DNA of 64,000 nt, taken from NCBI RefSeq assembly GCF_025370875.1, contig NZ_JAMXFD010000015.1, forward strand, positions 1 through 64,000, given 5' to 3'. The translations under genes were made by a program, and so were the position numbers. The notes under the pieces were generated by a model that did no database searches, was not told the origin of the DNA, and was given only the letters and a program-made list of their open reading frames with translations. This stretch comes from Laspinema palackyanum D2c (GTDB lineage Bacteria > Cyanobacteriota > Cyanobacteriia > Cyanobacteriales > Laspinemataceae). Of the stretch, positions 35,231 through 44,804 are shown in pieces. Positions within the stretch are counted from its first letter, which is position 1; the number at the start of each line of letters is the position of its first letter.

Positions 35231-38200
35231 ATGCTTAATGGTATTCTAAAATGGTCGATCGCCCAGCGGTGGTTAGTCGTGATTGGAGCGATAATTATCA
35301 CAATTTTGGGCATTCATACCATTTCCCAAATGCCCTTAGATGTGTTCCCAAACTTTGCTCCTCCCCAAGTGGAAATTCAAACAGAAGCCCCCGGATTGGC
35401 CCCGGAAGAGGTGGAATCTTTGGTCACCTATCCCATTGAAAGTGCCATTAATGGCACTCCGGGATTGGAAACGGTGCGATCGTCTTCTGGAGTTGGGTTA
35501 TCTGTCGTTAAAGTTATTTTTAAATGGGGGACTGATGAGTATCAAGCGCGACAATTAGTCACCGAAAGATTGCAGCAAGCAGCCAGTCAATTACCCCAAG
35601 GGGTGGAAACGCCACAAATTTCTCCCATGTCTTCTCCAATTGGGACAATTATTCAATATGCCTTTACGGTGACGGGAGAGGGAGAAACGACCTTAATGGA
35701 GTTAAGACAATGGGTCGATCGCGATATTATTAATCGGTTACTGGCCGTCCGAGGGGTGACTCAAGCCATTGCCTATGGCGGCGATGTTCGTCAATATCAG
35801 GTTTTAGCAGATCCAGTAAAATTACAGGCTTATAATATTTCTTTAACTGAAGTTAGAGAGGCAGCGGAAGCAGCGAATACCAATGCTGCCGGTGGTTTTT
35901 TACAAAGTCCGGACCGGGAATTAATTATCCGAGGAATTGGCCGGATTGAATCCATAGAAGATTTACAAAAATCTGTGGTAACTGCGCGCAATGGGACACC
36001 AATTTTGTTAGAAGATGTGGCAGAGGTGAAAATTGGGGCGGCCTTGAAACGGGGGGATGGGAGTGTGAATGGACAATCTGCCGTGGTGGTGGTGGTGAAT
36101 AAGCAACCCCTGGCTGATACTCCCACGGTAACGAAAGCAGTGGAGGCGGCGATCGCAGAACTACAGCCGAGTTTACCCCCCGATGTCAAGGTAATGGTCA
36201 CCTTTCGGCAATCGGACTTTATTGATGCTTCGATTGAAAATGTTCGCAATTCCCTCAGAGATGGAATTATCATCGTTTCGGTTATTCTGTTTCTGTTCTT
36301 AATGAATTGGCGTACTGCCATCATTACCCTGAGTGCCATTCCCTTATCCCTAATTATTGGATTAATGGTGATGAATCTCTTCGGTCAAGCCATTAATACC
36401 ATGACCCTGGGGGGACTGGCTGTAGCCATTGGGTCGGTGGTAGATGACTCGATTGTAGATATGGAAAACTGCTACCGAGGATTACGAAAAAACCAAGCCG
36501 CAGGGAATCCCATTCCTCCGCTTCAAGTCGTTTATGATACCTCCGTAGAAGTCCGCGTGAGTGTGCTATTTTCTACGGTAATTATTGGGGTAGTATTTGC
36601 TCCAATTTTTACATTAACGGGAGTTGAAGGCAGAATTTTTGCCCCAATGGGAGTGGCCTATTTAGTCTCAATTTTCGCCTCTACCTTTGTGGCATTGACC
36701 CTATCTCCGGCCTTATGTGCCTTCTTATTAGCCTCTCAATCCTTACCGGAGGAAGAAACCTGGGTTTCACGGGTTGCAGAACGGCTGTATCGGCCTTTAT
36801 TGCGAATTTCGATTCAATGGCCCAGTCTTATTTTAGGGATAGCTACGGCTGCATTTATTGCTTCTTTGATTGTCTTGCCCTCCTTGGGACGAGTGTTTTT
36901 ACCGGAGTTTCAGGAACGGTCTTTAGTGAATGCAATGGTACTCTATCCGGGCGTGTCTTTAGAAATGACAAATCGGGCGGGGTTAGCGATGCAAGATGCC
37001 CTGAAAGATGACCCGCGTTTTAGTTGGGTACAGTTGCGATCGGGACGAGCACCGGGAGATTCTGATGCTGGGGGGGTAACTTTGGGACATTTGGATATTG
37101 AGTTGAGTGATATAGGGATACAAGATCGGGAAGAGGCGATCGCAAAATTACGGGAAGAATTCGACAAATTACCGGGGGTTGCCCCCAGTATTGGCGGATT
37201 TATCTCTCACAGAATGGATGAAGTCCTCTCTGGGGTGAGAAGTGCGATCGCCGTCAAAGTCTTCGGTCCTGAACTCCCGGAACTCCGCATTCTCGGGGCG
37301 CAAGTCCGCGATATTATGCGCGATATTCCTGGGGTGGTAGACTTGCAACTCGAACCCCAAGTCCCCATCCGTCAGGTGCAAATTCACTTCGATCGCCCTG
37401 CTGCTGCCCGCTATGGATTAACCGTGGGTGACTTGTCAGACACGCTGGAAACTGCCCTGAATGGACGGGTGGTTTCCCAAGTCCTAGAACAACAACAATT
37501 GTTCGATTTTGTCGTCTGGTTAAAAGAAGATTTTCGCAACAATTTAGAGACCATTCGCAACTTATTAGTGGATACCCCTAATGGGACAAAAATTCCCCTC
37601 GCCCAAGTCGCCCGGATTGATTATGGCACGGGTCCTAATACCATTAACCGGGAAAATGTCTCCCGCTTGATTGTGGTTTCGGCCAATGTTTCCGGGAGAG
37701 ATTTAGGTAGTATCGTGGATGAAATTCGGGAAAAAGTTCGCGAATCGGTGCAACTTCCGGCAGGATATTTTATCCAATATGGAGGACAATTTGAATCGGA
37801 ACAACGAGCGAGCCAAAATTTACTAATTTTTGGGTCATTAGCCTTGATTGTGATTGCGGTTTTAATGTATTTTGCCGTTAAATCTCTAGCCAGTACGGTG
37901 ATGATTATGCTCAATCTGCCCTTAGCGATTACCGGCGGCATTTTTTCCGTTGCCTTGGGGGGTGGCGTTCTCTCTGTCGCTTCGATGGTGGGATTTATTA
38001 CCTTGTTTGGGGTTGCCACTCGCAATGGGCTGTTATTGGTGGATAATTATAATTCTAAACTCGCTGAAGGAATGCCGCTCAAATCCGTAATTTTTCAGGG
38101 GTCAATGGAACGGTTAACGGCGATTTTAATGACCGCTTTAACTTCGGCTTTAGGGATGTTACCCTTGGCGATCGGAACTGGGGCCGGGAAGGAGATTTTA

Positions 38201-38374
38201 CAACCCTTGGCGGTGGTTGTCTTGGGGGGATTATTTAGTTCGACCGCGTTAACCTTGTTAGTGATTCCGGCACTTTATTCCCAATTTGGTCGGAGGTTAA
38301 AGCCGAAAAAAGTTTCTATAGAGAATAGGGGGGAAAGATTTGATGATGAAGTAAAACCCCTTACAGATTCTTAA
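35231..38374 (+). CDS. RND heavy-metal efflux pump, CusA/CzcA family
   Basis: A 1047-aa inner-membrane RND transporter that exports metal ions by proton antiport. The N-terminus (LKWSIAQRWLVVIGAIIITI) and MPLDVFPNFAPPQVEIQTEA are typical of heavy-metal RND pumps. The fourth-helix charge-relay motif is GSVVDDSIVDMENCYR, with paired Asp. The C-terminal half repeats the fold, including ATRNGLLLVDNYN, and ends with GGLFSSTALTLLVIPALY. It has about twelve membrane helices. The metal (Cu, Ni, Co, Zn) cannot be assigned from these motifs; the neighbouring Csp-type gene favours copper and the RppA/NrsR-like regulator leaves nickel open. A TTTCAT repeat lies 58 bases upstream, and a lipoprotein gene follows in the same direction. 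Confidence 0.92.
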   Translation: MLNGILKWSIAQRWLVVIGAIIITILGIHTISQMPLDVFPNFAPPQVEIQTEAPGLAPEEVESLVTYPIESAINGTPGLETVRSSSGVGLSVVKVIFKWGTDEYQARQLVTERLQQAASQLPQGVETPQISPMSSPIGTIIQYAFTVTGEGETTLMELRQWVDRDIINRLLAVRGVTQAIAYGGDVRQYQVLADPVKLQAYNISLTEVREAAEAANTNAAGGFLQSPDRELIIRGIGRIESIEDLQKSVVTARNGTPILLEDVAEVKIGAALKRGDGSVNGQSAVVVVVNKQPLADTPTVTKAVEAAIAELQPSLPPDVKVMVTFRQSDFIDASIENVRNSLRDGIIIVSVILFLFLMNWRTAIITLSAIPLSLIIGLMVMNLFGQAINTMTLGGLAVAIGSVVDDSIVDMENCYRGLRKNQAAGNPIPPLQVVYDTSVEVRVSVLFSTVIIGVVFAPIFTLTGVEGRIFAPMGVAYLVSIFASTFVALTLSPALCAFLLASQSLPEEETWVSRVAERLYRPLLRISIQWPSLILGIATAAFIASLIVLPSLGRVFLPEFQERSLVNAMVLYPGVSLEMTNRAGLAMQDALKDDPRFSWVQLRSGRAPGDSDAGGVTLGHLDIELSDIGIQDREEAIAKLREEFDKLPGVAPSIGGFISHRMDEVLSGVRSAIAVKVFGPELPELRILGAQVRDIMRDIPGVVDLQLEPQVPIRQVQIHFDRPAAARYGLTVGDLSDTLETALNGRVVSQVLEQQQLFDFVVWLKEDFRNNLETIRNLLVDTPNGTKIPLAQVARIDYGTGPNTINRENVSRLIVVSANVSGRDLGSIVDEIREKVRESVQLPAGYFIQYGGQFESEQRASQNLLIFGSLALIVIAVLMYFAVKSLASTVMIMLNLPLAITGGIFSVALGGGVLSVASMVGFITLFGVATRNGLLLVDNYNSKLAEGMPLKSVIFQGSMERLTAILMTALTSALGMLPLAIGTGAGKEILQPLAVVVLGGLFSSTALTLLVIPALYSQFGRRLKPKKVSIENRGERFDDEVKPLTDS

Positions 38375-38417
38375 AATGTTGTCCAGAAGAGAATGTCATA
38401 CTCAAGGAGAAATTAAA

Positions 38418-38900
38418 ATGTGGCGATCGCTCAAATTAGGCTTTGTTGCTGTGGTGAGTCTGGGATTAATCGGATTAACTGCTTGTGGAACCGGAGAACC
38501 GGACTCGAATGTGCGACAAAGTGCGACGGAAACTCCCACGGAAACGGCAGTAGCACCCACGGCAACGACCCCAGCGCAACAACCCACCCAAGGGGGACAG
38601 GTGATTGAAGTGGGTCCGTATCATTTAGAGTTAGTGGCGTTACCGGAACCCGGAGGAGTGCATTTAGATTTTTATCTGCAAACGGGAGATACTCACGCCG
38701 CGATTCCCGGTGCAACGGTTACCGCGCAGGTGGAAACGCCGACTGGGGAACAACGAACCCTAGAACTACCGTATGACGAACCGGGGGAACATTATGCCGC
38801 TTTTTTGCCGACGGAAGTATCCGGGGAGTATAAGGTGGCAATTCTCACGGATATTCAGGGGGAAAAAGTTAATGGGCGGTTTACGTTCAATTGGGAATAG
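38418..38900 (+). CDS. Lipoprotein with YtkA-like domain
   Basis: From the ATG at 38418, which has AAGGAG eight bases upstream, the product is 160 aa. It starts with a lipoprotein signal (LGFVAVVSLGLIGLTACGTG, lipobox LTAC, lipidated Cys). A Thr/Pro/Ala-rich linker follows, then a beta-sandwich region (HLELVALPEPGGVHLDFYL ... GATVTAQVETP ... GEYKVAILTD) resembling YtkA-type domains associated with metal export. A start at 38376 would bury the signal. It lies 43 bases after the pump gene, so is probably in its operon. A role as periplasmic metal-binding accessory is inference. Confidence 0.75.
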   Translation: MWRSLKLGFVAVVSLGLIGLTACGTGEPDSNVRQSATETPTETAVAPTATTPAQQPTQGGQVIEVGPYHLELVALPEPGGVHLDFYLQTGDTHAAIPGATVTAQVETPTGEQRTLELPYDEPGEHYAAFLPTEVSGEYKVAILTDIQGEKVNGRFTFNWE

Positions 38901-38942
38901 GGAGAATCCTCTGGTTATGACTCTGCCTCTGCCCTAGGAAAT

Positions 38943-38971
38943 GTAGGGGCGATTCGCTTTCTCGCGCCTAG
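38943..38971. repeat. Dispersed palindrome GTAGGGGCGA type, copy 1 (degenerate)
   Basis: GTAGGGGCGA is followed by TTCGCTTTC and TCGCGCCTA. The same element occurs intact at 43345-43373 and as a variant at 51071-51097. It is a common cyanobacterial intergenic palindrome type. Confidence 0.7.
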
Positions 38972-38991
38972 ATTGAGTTAATAAAGCCCAT

Positions 38992-39025
38992 AAAAAAGCT
39001 CAGATATTGAATATCTGAGCTTTTT
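38992..39025. terminator. Bidirectional intrinsic terminator
   Basis: A-run plus GCTCAGATAT, loop, ATATCTGAGC plus TTTTT: a perfect 15-bp inverted repeat with T-runs on both strands. It lies between the convergent lipoprotein and RRM genes and should terminate both. Confidence 0.9.
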
Positions 39026-39177
39026 CAGGTTAAGCTATGAGACGAAAAGGTTTCGTCTTATGGGTTTCCAGAAAAAAACTCTCCGATGTTGACTAGAGGA
39101 TTAGAGCACCGAAGGTTTCAGTGCTTGTACTCTTATCATTCGGGAGATTTCATCGTTTGGAGTTCCACTAATCTTGC

Positions 39178-39498
39178 TTAGTAGCCTTTCGAGAAGTTGT
39201 TGCGACGGCCACCGCGACCACCGCCGCCACCGCCGCCCCCAAAGGAGCCTCGGTCTTCACGGGGTTTAGCCTTGTTGACTTTCATATCGCGACCCATCCA
39301 CTCAGCCCCATCCAGGGCTTCAATCGCAGCGGTTTCTTCAGTTTCAGTGGACATTTCCACAAAGGCAAAGCCGCGCACACGACCCGTTTCCCGGTCGGTG
39401 GGCAGATTCACGCGCTTAACAGAGCCGTATTCTGCGAATACGGCGCTCAGATCTTCTTGGGTAACTTCATAAGAAAGATTACCAACGTAAATAGACAT
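39178..39498 (-). CDS. RRM-domain RNA-binding protein with glycine-rich tail (Rbp type)
   Basis: A single RRM domain fills residues 1-80: RNP2 is IYVGNLS and RNP1 is RGFAFVEM. The C-terminus is a Gly/Arg-rich tail. This is the cyanobacterial Rbp family, small RNA chaperone-like proteins often induced by cold and shown in some strains to localise mRNAs. At 106 aa the length is typical. The gene stands alone. Its upstream region (39499 onward) is long and could hold a 5' leader that governs temperature response, but I cannot see a defined element. Confidence 0.93.
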   Translation of the reverse strand: MSIYVGNLSYEVTQEDLSAVFAEYGSVKRVNLPTDRETGRVRGFAFVEMSTETEETAAIEALDGAEWMGRDMKVNKAKPREDRGSFGGGGGGGGRGGRRNNFSKGY

Positions 39499-40146
39499 GG
39501 ACTAACTCCAAAATTCAACGGATGTAGAGGTCAAGTTTTCGGAGAGAAGCCTGTCCAGACGAAAGGGAGAAATACCTATCAATACTCGAAACAAACACTG
39601 CAACCGAATTTCAATCTCATCCATAAGAATAACACAGTTTTTTCAGTTTGGGTAAAGCCATCGGTAGTTTTTCCCCAAATGGGCTGAAACCCTTTACACA
39701 AGGTATTTTCTGGAATTGAAATTCCCGGGCGATCGCCTCGTTTTGGGTAACAAATCTCGCCGCATCAATCCCTCACCCCTCAACATCCCACAAGAGTTCT
39801 GGAGTCATGTTGGGAACCTATGCCTTCAATACCCTGACCCACTGGCGATGGAAACTCCTTGAAGTTGGCACCGCGATACCCCGGGTTCGGCGACCCTTTT
39901 CACTCGGGAACGGTCCGATCGCCTCCCGAGAGAGTTGGGTCAATTCATGTCATGCTCTGCCTACAGTTCGGAAGATGTCGCCCACCTTGCCGTAGTCCTA
40001 AACCTCCAGGGGCAACTGCCCCTCTCGTCGTTGAGCATTCCTGCTAGACACGGTATCCAAGTCCGGTGAGCTTAATCACTTAACTGAAGACTCACCAAAA
40101 CCCTCCCTCGGTGCAAATGTTTTTTGTTACCAATGTTTGTTCTATT
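39499..40146. other. Spacer with GC-rich, structured segment
   Basis: No credible gene. Between about 39806 and 40075 the DNA is GC-rich and contains stems such as CTCGGGA...TCCCGAG and AGGGGCA-AC-TGCCCCT. Two short overlapping frames (39807-39995 and 39859-40047) have no known family. It could be a decayed mobile element or an RNA; I cannot identify it. Confidence 0.3.
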
Positions 40147-40283
40147 TATATAGCGGTTCTCCTGAATATAGGGTACAGCGATGGCGGCCCCAAACCCCTC
40201 TTCCAGAACGGGAGAGGCCTGTCCTGAGCTTGTCGAAGGGGGCTTTGAGAGAATACCTCATGAGTCCACCGAACCGCTATATA
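40147..40283. mobile_element. MITE-like element with perfect 13-bp terminal inverted repeats
   Basis: TATATAGCGGTTC (40147-40159) and its exact complement GAACCGCTATATA (40271-40283) bound a 137-bp segment with no ORF. The interior contains hairpin-prone text (TCCTGAGCTTGTCGAAGGGGG). Short length, perfect ends and no coding capacity fit a miniature inverted-repeat element. The flanks show no obvious long target duplication, and no matching transposase is in the window. The rest of the spacer to 40693 shows nothing identifiable. Confidence 0.6.
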
Positions 40284-40693
40284 GCCTAGGGGTAACATCT
40301 AGGGAATCTATTATGGAATGCATCTTCATAGGTATAAATCTATAGAAATGCATTGGGGACAGGAACCCAGCCGTGCTTCTTTTTTTTAGGGCTACCAAAT
40401 TTCTACCCTAAGCCCTTGACATCTATCGCGCCCTTATGATTTTTTTTCTGAATCCCTCCCTAGGAGCCGTCCGGGTTAACCCTTCATTTCCCGGACCGGG
40501 GGAGTGCAACTTTTTTGCAAAAATACCGCCAAAACCTCGATATAATCAAGAGGAGAGCTTTAGGGGCAAGGGAGGCTTAAGATTTCGAGACCCCTGAATT
40601 GCTTCAGCAAATTTTAAAATTAAAGTTTTACCAACCACAGAAAAGTATGGTATCCTGGCTAACATCATCTTAAAAACGTCTCCCAAAAGAAAG

Positions 40694-41569
40694 ATGTCAA
40701 ATTTCATAACTTGTGCTAGGGGCCTAGAGGTTGAGTTTTTCTTTCGGAAAGGATTAAGCCTGAGTGAAGCGGGAAACTATACAGGAGCGATCGCCAGCTA
40801 TGACAAAGCTCTCGAACTAGAACCCAATACCGATGAAATCTGGTACTGTCGCGGCAATGCGCTGTACAACTTGGGGCGGACTAATCCTGCCATCAAAAGC
40901 TACGACATGGCGCTAGAGCTAAATCCGGGCTGTTACCAAGCCCTGATCAATCGTGGCAACGCCCTTGATGATAGCGGACGCCACCAGGAAGCCGTGGAGA
41001 GCTACGATCGCGTCTTACGGCTGAAACCCGATCATCATCGCACCTGGAATAATCGTGGCATTGCCCTGGGGAACTTGGGTAAATATGACGAAGCGATCGC
41101 CAGCTATGATCGGGCGATCGAGTTCAAACCGGACTATTCCCGCGCCTGGTATCATCGAGGACTGGCCCTCAAAAGCATGGGTCTGACCGAGAAAACCCTG
41201 GCTTGTTACGATAAAGCCCTGGCCTCACAACCGGACTTCTACGAAGTTTGGAACAATCGTGGGAACACTTTATACTTGTTAAAGCGATATTCAGAAGCGA
41301 TCGCCAGCTACGACAAAGCCGTACAAGCATTCCCCAACTATCATTGGGCGTGGTACAATCGCGGCGTAGTTCTGCAAGAGATCAACCGCAATGAAGAGGC
41401 GATCATCAGTCTTGATAAAGCGGTCAATCTCAATCCTAAAAATGCCGAAGCCTGGTATTATCGCGCCTTGGCCCTAGAAGCCTTAGACTGCACCCGTAGC
41501 GCTGCGGCCAGTTATGATAAAGCCTACGAACTCAAACCGAATCTCAGTATCGAGTCCCCGACCCGCTAA
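40694..41569 (+). CDS. TPR-repeat protein
   Basis: A 291-aa soluble protein made almost wholly of 34-residue TPR units, about eight. Each shows the W/G/Y/A/P pattern (for example DEIWYCRGNALYNLGRTNPA, AIASYDKALELEP). TPR arrays are protein-interaction scaffolds. There is no catalytic domain, signal or membrane segment, and the partner is unknown. The first ~15 residues (MSNFITCARGLEVEF) are outside the repeats. It is followed in the same direction by cbiD after a 150-base gap, without evidence of functional linkage. Confidence 0.9.
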   Translation: MSNFITCARGLEVEFFFRKGLSLSEAGNYTGAIASYDKALELEPNTDEIWYCRGNALYNLGRTNPAIKSYDMALELNPGCYQALINRGNALDDSGRHQEAVESYDRVLRLKPDHHRTWNNRGIALGNLGKYDEAIASYDRAIEFKPDYSRAWYHRGLALKSMGLTEKTLACYDKALASQPDFYEVWNNRGNTLYLLKRYSEAIASYDKAVQAFPNYHWAWYNRGVVLQEINRNEEAIISLDKAVNLNPKNAEAWYYRALALEALDCTRSAAASYDKAYELKPNLSIESPTR

Positions 41570-41719
41570 ACTATTGGCTGAATGTCCAAATCCTCAAGGG
41601 AACAGAATGGCGATCGGGCTTGAAGCGCCTTCTAAAACAGGACTTCAACCCCAACCTGAATTCTCTTGGTCCCTCAACAGCAAATCAGCGCACCCTGGAT
41701 AATCAGGGGTCCTCTTAAC

Positions 41720-42790
41720 ATGGCAAAAACCGGCTATACTCTACCCGTTTTCGCCGTTGCTGCGGCGAAAGCGGCCCTGATGGTGCTGTCTCCCGGTGCA
41801 GAGGCCCCTAAAACGGTCACCCTTGACTTAATGCCCGAACTCGTCGAGATTCCCATCTACCAAGTCGCCCGACTTGATGGTACTTCCGCCTTGGGCATCA
41901 CCCGAAGTGATCCGGGGGATAACCTGGACTTGACTCGGAATACTCCGATATGGGCTAGGGTCATATCCACCCCCCGAAAAAGCCAACCCTTAATCCTAGA
42001 AGCGGGCGAAGGATTAGGCAAAACAGAAACGGGAGAACCAGCCATTTATCACTATGCGCGCCAACTCTTTGAGCGCAATTTATTTCCCTTAATTCCGGAA
42101 GATAAAACCCTCATTGTCTCTATCATTTTACCCGAAGGACGGCAACTTGCCAGCCGGACTTCTAACGCTGCCTTTGGCATCTTAGAAGGACTTGCCTTAC
42201 TCGGAACCAGTGGGATTTCTCAACCCCTCTCCGCCGCTGATCATCTCGATGAATTTCGGCAAATTTTGCAGGATAAAGTTAAAAAGTCCCCTCATTTAAC
42301 CTTCTGCATTGGCAATAATGGTCTAGTTGTGGCCCAACGGTTAGGCATTCCCTCGGGGGCGATCGTCCAAACGGGAAATTGGATCGGGGCGCTGTTAGTT
42401 GAAGCCGGATTGCGCGGTGCCGAATCGGTTCTGCTTCTGGGATATCAGGGAAAACTGATTAAATTAGCTGGGGGAATTTTTAATACTTCCAGCCATATTG
42501 CTGATGCCAAATTAGAGATTCTCAGTGCTGCCGTGGTGCGGGCGGGGGGAGATAGGGAGACGGTAGAAGCGGTATTAAATGCTAAAACTGCCGATGCTGC
42601 TTATTTTGAAATTAAAGAACGAGGACTGGCTGAGTTAGTTTTTAATAATTTAGCCAAGAAAATCAGTCAGAATGCTCAGAATTATGTTAAAAAATATGCC
42701 GATACTGCCTTAGAAGTCGGCACGATTTTATTTAACCGCCAAGGGGAAATTATTACTCAAACGAAGCCCTGCCAGTGGGATAACCCCTGA
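41720..42790 (+). CDS. cbiD: Cobalt-precorrin-5B C1-methyltransferase
   Basis: CbiD methylates C1 of cobalt-precorrin-5B in the anaerobic (early cobalt) route to cobalamin. The N-terminus, MAKTGYTLPVFAVAAAKAAL, is the family hallmark, so I start at the ATG 41720; an upstream ATG at 41666 would add 18 unrelated residues. Other conserved blocks are the glycine-rich LILEAGEGLGKTETGEPAIY region and GNWIGALLVEAGLRGAESVL. At 356 aa the length is normal. No other cobalamin genes are nearby. Its stop TGA (42788-42790) lies inside a 58-bp palindrome, which therefore supplies the gene's end. Confidence 0.93.
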   Translation: MAKTGYTLPVFAVAAAKAALMVLSPGAEAPKTVTLDLMPELVEIPIYQVARLDGTSALGITRSDPGDNLDLTRNTPIWARVISTPRKSQPLILEAGEGLGKTETGEPAIYHYARQLFERNLFPLIPEDKTLIVSIILPEGRQLASRTSNAAFGILEGLALLGTSGISQPLSAADHLDEFRQILQDKVKKSPHLTFCIGNNGLVVAQRLGIPSGAIVQTGNWIGALLVEAGLRGAESVLLLGYQGKLIKLAGGIFNTSSHIADAKLEILSAAVVRAGGDRETVEAVLNAKTADAAYFEIKERGLAELVFNNLAKKISQNAQNYVKKYADTALEVGTILFNRQGEIITQTKPCQWDNP

Positions 42791-42842
42791 AGGGGTTACT
42801 ACGAACTTTTGCTCAGAATTGTTTGTAGTGACCCCTTCAGGG
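42785..42842. repeat. Palindrome covering the cbiD stop codon
   Basis: The 22-base arms 42785-42806 and 42821-42842 are complementary with two mismatches (CCCTGAAGGGGTTACTAC and GTAGTGACCCCTTCAGGG form the core). The cbiD TGA is in the left arm. The internal GTTACTAC/GTAGTGAC ends match the palindrome family seen at 46252-46317 and 20790-20937. It probably also acts as terminator. Confidence 0.85.
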
Positions 42843-42863
42843 CTCAGCCCGGTAGTCAACAAC

Positions 42864-43331
42864 TTACAACCGATCGCGATCGCCCATTACATTTTCCCGA
42901 CTTTGGCGCTGAAACTGAGGTATCGGTTCCCGGGAGGAGTGTCGCAACAACACAAAGGGAATCGTCAGAACCCCGACAATCATTACCGTTGACGCTGTTA
43001 ACCACACCATCCAACGACTGGGACGATAGGCGCTGAATTCAATTTGTTGAAAAACTCGATTGTAGCGCCAGACAGATAGGGGAATAAAAATAATTCCCAT
43101 AATCACCAATGCCACCCCCAGGGTTTGGGAATTAATGGCGATCGCCGGTACAGAGTCCGGTTCACCCGTCACACTGGCTTGTAACTCGCGTAAAAATAAA
43201 CCAAAGCGGGCGATCGCAAATCCAAAGCCAATCATGCCAATGGAGGTCCGCAACCAAGCCAAAAACGTCCGTTCATTAGCTTGATGTTCTCGTTGTCGGT
43301 CTATTTTTTCCTGAGTCATTGCTACTCCCAT
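42864..43331 (-). CDS. DUF202 (YidH-type) membrane protein
   Basis: The 155-aa protein has the DUF202 signature QANERTFLAWLRTSIGMIGFG followed by a first membrane helix. A second helix is near residues 75-95 (GVALVIMGIIFIPLSVW) and a third near 115-135 (MVWLTASTVMIVGVLTIPFV). Function of the family is unknown. It is transcribed convergently with cbiD, and YajQ lies upstream on the same strand with a dispersed palindrome between. Confidence 0.88.
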   Translation of the reverse strand: MGVAMTQEKIDRQREHQANERTFLAWLRTSIGMIGFGFAIARFGLFLRELQASVTGEPDSVPAIAINSQTLGVALVIMGIIFIPLSVWRYNRVFQQIEFSAYRPSRWMVWLTASTVMIVGVLTIPFVLLRHSSREPIPQFQRQSRENVMGDRDRL

Positions 43332-43344
43332 TAACCCCTAATTT

Positions 43345-43373
43345 GTAGGGGCGATTCGCTTTCTCGCCCCTAC
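43345..43373. repeat. Dispersed palindrome GTAGGGGCGA type, copy 2
   Basis: GTAGGGGCGA and TCGCCCCTAC pair around TTCGCTTTC. It is the intact version of the element at 38943-38971, placed 13 bases upstream of the DUF202 start codon. Confidence 0.85.
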
Positions 43374-43414
43374 AGATAGCGATCGGTCTCCAAGGAACTT
43401 CTCACCCTATCCAA

Positions 43415-43906
43415 TTACCGATAGTTGGTAAACTGTAACGCTACCGGCCAATCTTCTTGCTTAATCAACTGCATCGCTTCTTGCAAGTCATCTTTCGACT
43501 TACTAGAAACCCGCACCGCATCCCCTTGAATTGAGCCTTGGACCTTCTTCAATTCATCTCGAAGTAACTTCGTGATTTGTTTACCCACCTCTTGGGCGAT
43601 GCCTTTTTTGAGCTTAATTACCTGACGAATGCGGTTACCACTAGCGGTTTCCTCCTTGCCATAGTCAAAAATTTTCAACGATAAATTCCGCTTAACCGCC
43701 TTTTGTTGCAGAACCGAATGAACCGCATCCAGGGTCATTTTACTATTAGTATTGATGACAATTTCATCCTCCCCGAGTTCAACCGTCGTATTGGTATCTT
43801 TCAGGTCGTAACGACTGGTAATTTCCCGATTGGTTTGGTCAATCGTATTAACGAGTTCCTGGCGATCGAAATCGCTGACAATATCAAAAGAATAGGTGGA
43901 AGCCAT
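43415..43906 (-). CDS. YajQ family nucleotide-binding protein
   Basis: The 163-aa protein has the YajQ/DUF520 layout: [20 protein letters not shown] at the N-terminus, [15 protein letters not shown], and [20 protein letters not shown] near the C-terminus. Length and ends agree with the family. Members bind nucleotides, and some bind cyclic di-GMP and act as cofactors for transcription factors; whether this one binds cyclic di-GMP cannot be read from the sequence. Confidence 0.93.
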   Translation of the reverse strand: MASTYSFDIVSDFDRQELVNTIDQTNREITSRYDLKDTNTTVELGEDEIVINTNSKMTLDAVHSVLQQKAVKRNLSLKIFDYGKEETASGNRIRQVIKLKKGIAQEVGKQITKLLRDELKKVQGSIQGDAVRVSSKSKDDLQEAMQLIKQEDWPVALQFTNYR

Positions 43907-44229
43907 GAATAAAACGTGACTAATTATCCGTACAACTACAAATTACTAGAAAATGAAACCACTCGAAGAGGGGGACAAACTGCCAGAGCCCAATATCAGC
44001 GATCGCCTCCGTTAGTTCGCTTTGCAACGTTCTTCAGGAAATTAGACGAATCGAGTAGCCTCGGGGCCATTGCCTGGGAGTCTTTAAACAATAACTGACC
44101 TAGGCAACGGCAGTTTCATCTCTTCTTCGCGGGGGAATTTTAGAGTAAAACGAGAGCAGACACAAGCGTATCCAAACGCCAAATGGGAAATCCGATCGCA
44201 GGGTCAAGCCTAGATGAATGAGGATGCCC

Positions 44230-44736
44230 TTAATCAAAATAGAACAACGTCACGAGTCGGCGTTGTTCCTCCGCATCCTGACAAGTTTGCAGCAGCGTGT
44301 GGCTATCATGGAACGCAAAGCAGATTAACTGCTGACAGCGAGAGACAATTTCCAAATTGCACAAAGCACTGGCTTCGGCTAAGGATAAATGGTCATTCGC
44401 GGGATTTTCCACCAAATGGATCACCTTTTCGAGTTGCTCGCGCGACTCTCGGGGTTGACGATCCAGGCTTTGGGGCAGAATCACCGTCAGCATATTGGGA
44501 TCTGCTTTCATCGCGCCTTTAATGGCAGCAGAATTGGTGCCGGTGGCACCGGAGGTGAGAATACGATTCCCTTCTAAGACCAAGGCATAGGTCATTCGCT
44601 CAATGAGCGCTTGATGGGTAATCGGAACATGACGGGAACCCAAGAGGGAAATCCGTTTAGAACCTGTTTGCTGGATCGAGGCCAGTTCTTGAGCCAGAGT
44701 ATCGATCCCAGGTGATGTGTCTATTGATTGACTCAA
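44230..44736 (-). CDS. DprA/Smf-like Rossmann-fold protein
   Basis: The 168-aa protein carries a Rossmann-like core: KRISLLGSRHVPITHQA, then RILTSGATGTNSAAIKGAM. This resembles the nucleotide-binding region of DprA/Smf and LOG-type proteins. It is shorter than full DprA (about 370 aa) and lacks the C-terminal winged-helix domain, so a role in natural transformation is not assured. It is divergent from the carotenoid oxygenase gene 68 bases away. Confidence 0.7.
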   Translation of the reverse strand: MSQSIDTSPGIDTLAQELASIQQTGSKRISLLGSRHVPITHQALIERMTYALVLEGNRILTSGATGTNSAAIKGAMKADPNMLTVILPQSLDRQPRESREQLEKVIHLVENPANDHLSLAEASALCNLEIVSRCQQLICFAFHDSHTLLQTCQDAEEQRRLVTLFYFD

Positions 44737-44804
44737 AGACGGTAAGAAATAACTAGAACAACGCAGTTATTTTAGCAAAGATAAGCCCATGTACGAGAAA
44801 TAGA

